A stretch of 64,000 nucleotides of DNA, taken from NCBI GenBank assembly GCA_030761205.1, contig JAULJL010000003.1:2790001-2854000 (forward strand), given 5' to 3'. The notes beneath the pieces were generated by a model. The model worked only from the letters and a program-made list of their open reading frames with translations, was not told where the DNA came from and ran no database searches. This document shows positions 37,099 to 47,288 of the stretch, in pieces. The stretch is from Fremontodendron californicum (Eukaryota > Streptophyta > Magnoliopsida > Malvales > Malvaceae). The translations under genes were made by a program, and so were the position numbers. How positions within the stretch are numbered: position 1 is the stretch's first letter; each line of letters opens with the position of its first letter.

Positions 37099-38447
37099 TC
37101 AACTGTGAACAAGGCCACAAGATAGCTCCATTAGGAGGATTGCAGCATCTTCCACATCCTGAGGAAACACACGCTGCAAAGCTGAATTCTCGCTTAAACT
37201 CAAAGCAAACTCCTTGAAGCAAAGCTTCTTTTGGCTCTGTTGATAAGGAGAATTATAATAATCCGAATTAGGCGCCTTGAACTGATGTTTTTTGTATTGC
37301 CCAACATGGCTCGTTCGTGGTTTCTTTTCCTTCTTGTTGTGTACCTTAATCTTCATAGATATTGTTGCATCTGTTGCAACAGCTGCACCGTTTGCCGCCG
37401 CCGCTGCCGCCGCTTCCATGGCTCGTCTTGCCTTCCTTTGCCGAATCCCACAAGCATTGCAAAGAGACTGCACAAGTTTTCACCTTTCAAACTTAGTAAA
37501 CTTCATGAACAATAACAAAGTTAATATATAATAATTATATATAGATTACAGGGTAAAGACAACTAGGAAATGTAAACTTACCTTGGGACCTCGAGGGCCA
37601 CTTCTCCAAAGAGGTGTTGTGGTTGTGTTGCAGTTGGAGCAGACTCTAATGGTGTTACTGGTTTTACTGAAAGTATTGGTTTCATCGTTATTATGGATCG
37701 GATATTGAAACTTCTGTGTAAATTTCACCGCTTTATTGTGATCTGTTGATCCAGTACTGCAATTGGAGTTCGTCATATTTTTCATTAACCTCATTTTGGA
37801 GGGCATCCATTTTACTGATGATCCATTATTATCACTTGCGCCTTCATAATCACCATCCTCTTTTCTACCAAAGGATAAATTTTGGTCATTGACTGCGCTA
37901 TAATCCACCATAGATTGAAGTGAAGATGATGAACTTGCTTGTTGATCGAGTGATCCGCCGTCATACTTATTGATCTATTTATGATCAAAGATAAGATGAT
38001 TAAACATTTACATCCACATAAAATACATATACGTATATCATTTCATTATATTGAAATATTACAAAGAATTAATCAAGAATATTAATTAAAATCTAAGACT
38101 CTATAAATGTAGTTTTTGATTGAAGAAGAGGGAAATTAAGGGAGAGATCAAAAGACGTAGCTATTAACGTATGAGAATGAACTAATACTAAAGAAACATA
38201 AAAAATTATTGGCTAACATTTGTTATTTATTAAAGTAACTAGCAGGAACATGAATTTATTTAGATATAATTAGAGATTAGATGTACAAAAAAAAACAATA
38301 AAAAGTTTGTATTAGGGTTCTTGCCTTGTGATCATGATCAGCAGACAGAGAAGAAGAAGCAGCTTGTTGGGGTACCGGAAGAAAAAACTGGAGATGTTGT
38401 TCATTATCTTTTAGCTCCACAAGTGGGTTAAGATAGACTGGTGTCAT
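37099..38447 (-). CDS. B-class GATA transcription factor with LLM domain (GNC/GNL-like)
   Basis: Three exons, read from right to left: 38325-38447, 37582-37974 and 37099-37467, total 885 nt, 294 residues. The protein has a type IV GATA zinc finger, Cys153-X2-Cys156-X18-Cys175-X2-Cys178 (VCSNCNTTTTPLWRSGPRGPK then SLCNACGIRQRKARRA), split by the second intron as in plant B-GATAs. The C-terminus ends in AAILLMELSCGLVHS, the LLM domain (Leu283-Leu284-Met285) that marks the GNC/GNL subgroup. These nuclear factors promote chloroplast development and greening and act downstream of light, cytokinin, gibberellin and auxin signalling. The finger is followed by an alanine run and a basic patch. The first intron begins with GC (AAG/GCAAGA) rather than GT and ends in AG; no GT donor nearby would keep the frame as naturally. 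GNC and GNL cannot be told apart here. Confidence 0.93.
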
Positions 38448-41400
38448 TGGCAAGAGAAAGATAAAAGAGAGAGAAAAGATATTAAGATCAGAGGAATTCT
38501 AGCTGTGTTGACAAGTAAATTAGACCAAGGCCAGAACCATAAATGGGATAAAAAGGCAAAGAGGCATAATTAATAAATTAGTGTTAAAGGGTCTTATAAA
38601 GGAGTGAAGAAATAAAAGGGGGCAAGAAGAGGCCTGGAGGCATTCACGTGACTTCATGTCACCCAAACAAAACAAAGATAAAACAAGACAAAGTTAAAAG
38701 GAGGTGTGGAATGCAACTACTCAACCCTATGGCCAGTATACATGACAAAACAAAACCCTATTTGCAACCTCTTTGCCTCTCAAAAACATTTCAAAAGAAA
38801 GTTTTTTTTTTTCTAATATATATCTGTATATTACTACACAGTATCTTTTATATATCTAGCATTTGCACATGTAAGTATTTGTCTTCAATGTTATTGCTCA
38901 AAAACTCATTAATGTCTTTCAAGCTGTTCTACACTAATATGCAGTACCCTCTCCATATATATCCCATCAGGTATAAGTGAAATGAAAAGTTTTAGTTTCT
39001 ATATTTAAGTATCTGAGTAGCAAACTAACTTAATTTACAAAAAATCTTATTGCAACATCATCCAGACATGCAAAAATAAATTAAAACCCTGTTTTTAGTC
39101 AAAGAATCCCTTAAAAGTTAATTGGATAATGTACCCTTTACTAGTACATATGTAACTGAAAATAGAATCATATGTAATTTATAAGTTATTGGGAAACTGA
39201 ATTAGTCCCTATATAAGGCTAACGAAATTAATTAATTCCCTTTCCATTTGGAAAGACAAAGAAAAAAGGGGGCTATGATATATGCATGTGTCTGGGATCT
39301 CGAGCTCTTCAAATTACAGATTACCAGTGAAAGAGAAGAAAATAAGTTTGCTTATATCATTGTGGCAATGAAGAGAGATGAACCATCAGATGAATGTTAA
39401 GCCTTTTACTTCTTCTTTTTGTGTGGTTATGGAGTCTTGATAAATAAATAATGCAGCAGTAAACAAATTTCTGCTAAGGCCATCGGGGAGCGGTGAATGA
39501 TGTCTACAATACAAATATATAAATGCAGTTTTGGAAGATTTAGGAAGGAATATGAGAGGGAGAGGATTTTGCAGTAGATTTGCATGGGAGAATATATCTT
39601 CTGCAGTTCTGCTCTCACTAGTCTTGCCAAAAAGCCATCAAATGGTTGAGCAGGCTAGCGACAATTCTGGCTGGTGCTAGCTGCCCCTTTTAGTCCCCAC
39701 ACCTTTTTGCCAAATTGATCAAACCATTTTCTTCATCTTTTCATATTTCTTTTACCACCCTCGGTTAATTAACTTATTTTCACTCCCTTTTTTTCTTCTG
39801 ATCTGTCAATATTTGATGCTCAAAATTTCAAGGGTGAAAAGAAAATTAATGTGGCCAGAACACTAGTAGCCTTTTACAAGTTTGCTTTGTCTGAGAAATG
39901 CGAATAAAACTGGAAGACGTACCATTGGACCAAAAGTCCAAAACAATCCAGAAATAGTATAAAAAATATTTTATGTATTCAGTATTCATGCTCGCTAGCT
40001 AGCTAGTTGCTCACGTGAGAAAGCAATCATTACATTACATGAATGTATAGATCCAAGGCAATCTGTTTTCTATACCCTTTTGGTCACACAAATATTTTGC
40101 TTTCTTGTCTGATATTGCCCACTGTTCCTATATATACACAAGAAATTCTAATATATTAGTATAAAATTAAATTAATTTTATTTATTGTAATAATTTTTTA
40201 TACGATTTATATTTTAACAAATCGATTGTTGGATTTAACAATATAATTGTACTGACCGTATACATAAAATTTCGAATCGATCCGATATCTCTATCACATC
40301 GATCGAGAATACTGTCTTTTTTTAATATATAAGTTAAAATTTTTTACATCTAACAAATAGTTAGACCTTTTTAATTTACTCAAAACTCGACGTGCATGAC
40401 CTACGCAAATAGAATATGAAATAAAACACTAGGATTAAATAAATATAAATCGTATAAAAATTATAAAAATGTGTAAAACTAATTTAATTTTATACTAATA
40501 TAAATGAATTCCTCTTCATATATATACACACGATCTTGACCTAAATTAGCACATAACTAAATGGGTTATTTTAAATTTTATATCAAAAGTTTATTGATTT
40601 AATACTATAATTAATTAGGGAAAGGAAGAGATTGTATATATCTTTTCACATTTTGTATAATAAGAGATGAAAAAAAAAAAACAAACACAGAAAAAAAAAA
40701 GTTGAGCATAGAATCATCTACTAATAATTAGTAATTTTTCTTGAACAAGTGCCTTATTTTTTTTTCTTGTTTATAGAAAAAAAAATGAAATTTTTGGGTA
40801 TGAAAATGTCTAGATTTATCCATTTTGACTTCTCTCTTATAATCAAGAAAGGGAAATAATGTTTCTCTCCAATTTTTTTGTGCCCTCCTTGTTTCCCTTT
40901 ACCAAACACAATACAAAAGATTAAAATAAAATGTTGATAAGATTTTTATTAGTGTCATTGACAAGCATATATATATATATATATATACTAGTAAAATACA
41001 AAAATATCTACAAATATTTGAATTTAAGCATTTTAACAACATTAAAAAGGCATTGTCATTCAAAAAATCAAATTAAGTTACTTCTATTTGCCATATTATA
41101 CACTACATATATTAATTCATAGAATTCCAATAATGTTATCAAATAAGTAGATTTGACAATTCGTAGATATGGGTTGTGTTTTTTTTTTTTTTTTTTTGTC
41201 ATTTATGTAAACATAAACACAATACAAATTATTAAATAAGTTAAAATTTTAAACACGAATACGATACGTGTATATTAAACATATCATATTTTATATCATG
41301 CTTAAAATGATTAAATTTAAACAAAATACCGCGTAATAATAGCATCCAAAATTTGGCAAATAATTTTGAAAGAAAATTCAAAAGATTTTATTCTTTTCAA

Positions 41401-41759
41401 CTTGAAGATACCTTTGATAAACAAGTGAATCGTCAAGGCTCAGCACCACTCGATGGAAAAGGTTTCACACGTACGTCAAGTCATCTCAGTAGTCAATATA
41501 CTGGATCGTTTATAACGATGTTTTGAGTAAGCAGACAAATTTCGAATGATTTTGAAGATGACTCAGATTAATCTCTGTGTATAAATTTTTAATGATGGAA
41601 AGATATGCTACGTAGATTGTTGTGAATCACTCCTATATATGTATGCATGAATGTTTGTCTGGAAAGTAGATAAATTTTAGATATATATACATATATGCAA
41701 ACAGAATTTGATGATTCATCATGATATTGGCTTTGCTTGATCAAAGGGGGCCTTTCTGC
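38448..41759. other. GATA gene upstream region and long intergenic DNA
   Basis: 38448-38700 is the likely promoter of the GATA gene, with a G-box. The rest has no supported gene; the frame at 39427-39630 has no recognisable family. A (TA)n microsatellite is at about 40967-40986. 41190-41330 holds words such as AACACAATAC and ACGAATACGATACGTG of the same degenerate repeat as 36640-36800. Confidence 0.5.
38645..38650. promoter_or_regulatory. G-box CACGTG upstream of the GATA gene
   Basis: A perfect palindromic CACGTG (TTCACGTGAC) lies about 200 bp upstream of the GATA gene ATG. GNC and GNL are known targets of PIF bHLH factors in Arabidopsis, which bind G-boxes, so the site is a reasonable regulatory element. 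The position is seen; the binding is inferred. Confidence 0.45.
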
Positions 41760-42013
41760 CTACACTTGTTAATGGGTCGGACCGGATCGTGGCTCGATTT
41801 TTTTCAAAATTTTTATTCAGATAAGCCCGAATTTATTGTTTATAATATTAAAAAATATATTTTTTAAATATATTTTTATAATTAAAATTAAATAAAATAA
41901 TATTATTATAATTAAAAAAATACTATTCCGGGCTGGACCGGATCGGATTAAAAATATCCTATGCAGATCCGACCCAATACGAGACGGATTGTCCGACCCA
42001 TAAGCAGGTCTAG
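41760..42013. mobile_element. MITE-like element with TGGGTCGGAC inverted ends
   Basis: The left end CTACACTTGTTAATGGGTCG and the complement of the right end, CTAGACCTGCTTATGGGTCG, match at 19 of 23 positions when GAC is included. Inside are GGACCGGATCG and its complement, and a very AT-rich centre. The element is about 250 bp with no coding capacity. The AT centre is shared with 24103-24180, 34230-34330 and 47660-47712. Confidence 0.7.
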
Positions 42014-42544
42014 TTCTGCCGTGGCGTTTCGGCTACATGACAATTCCCTCGCTGGCGACAGGTCCCCCCTGGCCTCCATCCTTATTCATCTCTACCGTTT
42101 ATAGACGATCATTATTAGGACAGAAATTGGATGATCCATCGAGTATATACACGGATATGGCATGACCGGCAGCTCACACATTTGATCTTACTGTAATTTT
42201 GCATGTATCCTCTGCCAAACAATTTATGAGTTGAATTCGGAAGGCTAAAATAATAATAAAAAATCTCTATTTTTTTTATTTATTTAGATAAGTTTTTATA
42301 TTTTTATTATACTTAAATAAATTTTTAACTTTTAATTTACATCCAAATAAATCTTTGACATTTAATTTATACCAAAATAAACTATTAACATAAATTAACC
42401 TTTCATTTGAATAAGAGCTTATTTCTATACAAATCAAATTAATTAAGGATAAGGATTTATTTGGGTACAATAAAAGTATAAAAATTTACATAAAAAAGTT
42501 AAATAGTTCAGGAATTTTTTTTTTTAATATTTTAATCAATTCGA
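42014..42544. other. Intergenic, AT-rich
   Basis: No gene seen. 42260-42500 contains repeated AAATAAATTTTTA and AAATAAATCTTTGACATTTAATTT-like words, a degenerate dispersed repeat. Confidence 0.4.
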
Positions 42545-42672
42545 AATTTAGTTCAGTTGATTTAGGTAGCCACCCTTAAAAAGTGAAATCCAATAATTTT
42601 TTGGTTTGAATTCTAACATTTGCAATCCATTTTCCTATTATTATATTATGGTCTCTTTTGTACTAAAAAAAA
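42545..42672 (+). mobile_element. Second copy of the tRNA-derived SINE family
   Basis: Box A TAGTTCAGTTGA is at 42549-42560 and box B GGTTTGAATTC at 42603-42613. The order of words matches the SINE at 27156-27290: CAC..TTAAAAAGTGAAATCC against CACTTTTAAGAGGTGACATCC, GCAATCC against ACAATCT, and ATTATGGTCTCTTTTGTACT before an A8 tail against ATTACGGTTTCCTTTATACC before A7. The copy is more decayed and has no clear target-site duplication. Confidence 0.65.
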
Positions 42673-45528
42673 TTTGATGAGTTTGAATATTCTTTTTCCA
42701 AAAAAAAAAAAAAAGTTTGGTCTTTAAGTGATAAATTAAGATGATTTTCAGTTCTATAAGGCAAGATTGGCTATGGTTGCCTAAAAAAAGGGGGGAAAAA
42801 ATCGCCCAAGAAGAACAGGAGTTAAGGGTATTCATAAATACAATATACATATATATATTAGGATGGAAATGGATATAAATTCGTGTATATATATATATAT
42901 ATATATTACTTCTAGTTTATGGAACTCTTTTTATAATATTATACTTGCTTACAAGTGGAACTAAAAAGTGTTTTGCCCCCTGCAGCTGTAGCCTCTGCTT
43001 ATAATTCACTTGCCAATCTACATCCAAAACTTGATAAGAGAATCAGAAAAATCTTTTCCTAATAGTAATATCTTTAGGGCCATTTTAGCAGTACTCATCA
43101 GCTGTGGGCCTCAAATGATAAGAATAACAATCACCACTCTGGTTATACTGTTCTATTTACTGTACTTGGCTCATTGCGGGCAGTAGGACTTTAGCTTCAA
43201 AATGAGAATCTGAGCCCATATATTCCTACGCTTTAAAGCCTACTTCCAGGGAACGAGGAAACAATGGGCCTGCAAGTTGTCAAGTATCTTCTTTTTGTGC
43301 TGCATAATTATTTCAAATCAGACTGGGAATGGCCCCCTATCTGGACTCAGCTTGGATTCTCAGTTTATTAAAATGTTAGTGACTATAACTTGATGGAATT
43401 CATGGAATCAGATTAGTAAAATGACTTGCACATAAATTTTGGTTTAATTTAATTGATTCATACAATTATTTTTAAAAAATAGTCTCTAACATTTTTAATT
43501 TTTTTTTTCAAATTTCGATCTCTTTTATTAAAAAAAAAAAAAATAGTATGAACATGAAAAAGACGTCTGACCAAAACAAAAAAAAAAACATGAAAAAGAC
43601 GAAATAATATTATATTATACATCAATATCATATATAGTACAATAAATTTAGAAATGGTGACATGTGACCATAATGGTCACAAGGGCTAAGTGGAGGTTTA
43701 TTATTATAGAAGTCTAAACCTAAGAACCACTGAACCAAAGGGTAGTGGAAATTGGATCATGGTCCTGAACCTTGAGGCACCCAAGGGCAGACCATGGTGG
43801 ACCAAAAAGTCTCCAAATTCGGCAATATTGTAGATGGAGGTTGCATAGCCAACCACTGAAGCTTTCCCCTTTTAATTTTTGTATATAATACGTACGTGCA
43901 CCAATATCAATGCCAACAAACAAATTGGATGGGTCTAATCTCCTTTGTCATAAAGCCATTAAACCAGGCAGGCAGGTAAACATAATCGACGAAGCTGGCA
44001 ACCATGTATGAGTAAGAGGAAGATTTCAACCTACTCCGAGACCAAAACTACCAAATATCTTCCTATCTTGTATCTAGCCAGCAAAGCCCATCGTCTACAA
44101 TAATTGACAAAGGCAGTAATATATCCAATTCCAATGTTTTAAGGTTATTCGATTATTCGTTGCTTGAAATTGAACCATCTAAGGCTTTTGTTATAGCCCC
44201 ATAGTTTTTCAATTTTCATGGTACAAGAAGGAAAAGGCCAAGGGTTTGACCAGTGCAAATGAACTTTGGTTAACTTTTGATTTCTTCTTCTTCATTCTTT
44301 GCAACAAGTGCTCAAAAGTGTTTAAAACCGCTAGAATCATGTAAGATTTTTCTGCCCTGAAATTGATGCAATAAGTGCTCTCTCTCAAGTGTTTGTTTTC
44401 TGATAATTTATTTACTGAGCGTTCGTCCAATAACTATCACATCCTTGGTAGAACGCATTATAAAAGCTTTTGCTATATATTCTGAGGGCCGGGATTAATT
44501 GTCTTTGATCAAATTGCTATAACTCAGACCCCCTAAAACAAGTCTTTTATAAACTACAGTCTTTTTTAGTTGAACCCTACCCTCTCACCTTTCTAAAACA
44601 TGAAAGTTAAGGACAGAGGCCTCATCAGATTTAACTCTCATTTACTATTTCCATCGATTCACCCGAAATAGTCCTCAGATTGTACATTATATGAAAGCAA
44701 CATCAAATTGACCATCCGTGAGCCCTAACACTATTAACCACTAGTAGTAATTCAAAACAAGGCAATTGGGTGCCAAATTAAGAATAAAAGTAAAGAAATT
44801 AAACTAGTTTATCATTGATTATTTTTTGGATTCAACATTTATTTGTATTGAGTTGATATAAACTCGAAATCCGAGGTGAGTTGAGCTGCCATTGCTAGAA
44901 TTCTTGAAAAAAAAAAGTTACTAAGTGTTTTTCTAATGAATTTTGCTAATGAGTGTTCTAATAGTATTTTTTTAAAGTTATTATATATAGTAATTCATCA
45001 AATACATTAAAAATGATGAATAAAATTATTAATTTTTGTATTTAATATAATATTATTATTATAAATAATATAAAAAGTACTTTTAAAACACTAGTTAGGA
45101 AAATTCTTTTTTAATTACTTTTTTATGGTTGTTTAGCAAAGCATCCCATTCAAAGCCTCGTGACAGATGGAATGGAAGTATGGAACCAATGCACAAAAAA
45201 GAAACTTGAAAGAAAGAAAATAAAAGAAGAAACCAAAAAATATCACTGGTTTACTTCCTGGTTCTGGACTCTGGAGTACTCTACTCTGCAAAATAAAGAG
45301 GATGCCAAAACTACCATAACAGATAAGAAAAAAAAAAAAAAGGTGAAGTACAAAATAATCTGAAATCCCCCAAATAGACGCAAGGGGCCCTTCACAAGGA
45401 CAATTATCCACAAAAAAAAGACCCTTCACAAGGACACTATATCCCTACAGGCCTACTGACTACAAGGGCTCATGAATGGGACTCAAAAGATCATCGCAAC
45501 ATCCCCAATCTCAGCCTTCAGTTCAAGT
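42673..45528. other. Intergenic, no gene seen
   Basis: No supported gene. The frame at 43720-43923 (minus) has no recognisable family. A short hairpin GTGACCATAATGGTCAC lies near 43665. 44922-45105 is a repeat related to 35888-36072 with weak inverted ends (TAATGAGTGTT against the complement of AACACTAGTTAGG). 45133-45480 is likely 3' flank of the next gene. Confidence 0.45.
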
Positions 45529-46125
45529 CTACTCCTCGAGTTCCAGTGGACCCCACCCTAGAACTGTTGCCAACCATTGATCATCACCCACCTCCCCTTC
45601 ATCACAGCCCTCCATTTCCTTTTCTTCTTCTTCTTCTTCTTCTTCTCCTCCTACTACATTATTACTATTATTATCATTAAACCCCATCCCCATCCCCATC
45701 CCCGTTACCCATAACTCGTTCTCCGGTAACCCTACCTTTACGTCGGATAAGTACTTCCCGGTGGGTGCCACGAACTCAATGCCAGCCATCACAGTGGACG
45801 AAGAGTCAGAACTTGAAGCCCCACAGCTCTCACTCTTAACGTTGCTAACGGCAAAGAACGGCAGAGAAGAAAAAGAAAGCGGCGATGAAGACGACGATGA
45901 CGGAAAAGTTACCGTTGGTGGTGAAGTGTTATAAGAAGAGCTTGTTATCTCTTTGTAAAGCTCTTGCATTATCTCCTCTAGTTTCTCTTCTTCGACCAAA
46001 CCCTCATTGGAGAACTCGCTTTCGTCGTCGGATTCCATCAACAAGACGTTCAACTTCCCTGAAATATCGCCGTAAAGTTCAGTCTCCGGCGACTTCCAGT
46101 CTTCTTCTCCTACTAGGGTCATCAT
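45529..46125 (-). CDS. Small acidic plant protein of unknown function
   Basis: A single-exon frame of 199 codons (198 aa) from the ATG at 46125 to the stop at 45529. The protein starts MMTLVGEEDWKSPETELYGD, is rich in Ser in the middle and strongly acidic near the C-terminus (a run of eight Glu), and ends in a Trp-containing block, DDQWLATVLGWGPLELEE. There is no signal peptide, membrane segment or known catalytic motif. The frame stays open upstream to 46299, but that part (rich in Leu, Ser and Phe, with poly-T-derived codons before the ATG) looks like a translated 5' UTR, and the MM start fits the compositional change. Long, codon-biased and with conserved-looking ends, it is probably a real gene. 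I do not recognise the family. Confidence 0.72.
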   Translation of the reverse strand: MMTLVGEEDWKSPETELYGDISGKLNVLLMESDDESEFSNEGLVEEEKLEEIMQELYKEITSSSYNTSPPTVTFPSSSSSSPLSFSSLPFFAVSNVKSESCGASSSDSSSTVMAGIEFVAPTGKYLSDVKVGLPENELWVTGMGMGMGFNDNNSNNVVGGEEEEEEEEKEMEGCDEGEVGDDQWLATVLGWGPLELEE

Positions 46126-46910
46126 TTTTTTTTTGTTGAGAGTTGGAGTGAAAAGAAGAAAGAAACGCGTAATATAAAGATATGAAAGTGGGAAAGGGAG
46201 AGTGACACGTTGGCAAAGGGTGATGCCACGTAGGATGGTAAGTGTACGAGAGTGACATGGCGAGCAGAGGGTGAAAGAGGTGATGTAAGTAGAGCCCAAA
46301 GATTTGTCAAAATAAGGCGGTTAGTGGAAGAAGTAAAAGATTTGTCAAGGGGGATGACAAATTGAGTTAATAAGATTTGTTTGGAAGGTTTAGATTAGAT
46401 TTTTGTTGTCAATTTTTTTGATTGGGAATTTATTAATTTAATATCATTTTTGTTGAAATTTGTAAGTAAATTTCGTAATTTTAAAATAATAAAAAATGTG
46501 ATATATTTAATTAATATAAAAATAATATTATAAATGATACAATCTTTTTAATAATATTATATTTATATTTAAAATTTTGATATAATAATTTTTATTACAT
46601 TTATATTTTATATAATTAATATAAAAATATATAAATGAATTACGAAATCTAAATTGATACTCGAATGAAATAGCTTCATTTCTCCTAAATTTTTCCCAAA
46701 AAAAAAAAAAAAAACACAGAAGCTTTTGTTTATGTTTAAAAAGCAGGGAATCCGAAAGGAGTGTTTGGTGTTGGGTAAACGTAAACGACAAGGATTGCCT
46801 CGAGGAACACAATTTTTGTATTTCAAGTTTACGAGATTGCCCCTTTCATTAATTAACCGACAAATGTTTCTATCTTAATTGTACTAATAGTAATTTTTTA
46901 TTTTTTTTTA
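46126..46910. other. 5' flank of the acidic protein gene
   Basis: 46126-46320 is likely 5' UTR and promoter (contains ACACGTTGG near 46206). The rest is AT-rich with no gene; frames at 46528-46826 are low complexity around a poly-A run. Confidence 0.4.
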
Positions 46911-47288
46911 AGTATTCACATAGTCCGTACTAGTAAAAAGAGTAAATTAATTTTTATATTATAAAAGTGAGTAATTTAATTTTATACAATTGAAATAGGT
47001 GTAAATAAATAAAATTGATAACGGTTTTAATAAAAAATCGTTAAAATATTGACGTGAACTCGTAAAATCTAATAGATTTAGATATATTTCAAGTCATATT
47101 TTAATTTAAATAATTAATTCTGTTAGATTTTAGTAGTTCACATCAACATTTTAACGTTTTTCATTAACATCGTTATCAATTTTACTTATTTGCATCTATT
47201 TCAATTGTACAAGGACTAAATTATTTATTTTTACAGTACAAAAACTAAATTATTTTTTTACTATAGTACAGGGACTATATATGTACTT
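46911..47288. repeat. Foldback/MITE with about 165-bp inverted arms
   Basis: The left arm (about 46911-47080) and right arm (about 47115-47288) are reverse complements through words such as TACAATTGAAATAG, AAAATTGATAACG, CGTTAAAAT and GTGAACT. The outer ends give TAGTCCGTACTAGTAAAAA on the left against TAGTCCCTGTACTATAGTAA on the complement of the right. The centre is about 35 bp. The element has no coding capacity. The AGTCCCTGTAC end is typical of abundant plant MITEs. Poly-T runs flank both sides. Confidence 0.8.

Noticed and set aside
43720..43923. 67-codon frame starting MFVGIDIGART
   Set aside because: The opening resembles a GIDIG-type motif by chance only; no continuation, no splice context and no family match recognised.
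46126..46299. In-frame N-terminal extension of the acidic protein (start at 46299)
   Set aside because: Composition changes sharply before the MM start, with poly-T-derived codons; it is more likely 5' UTR.
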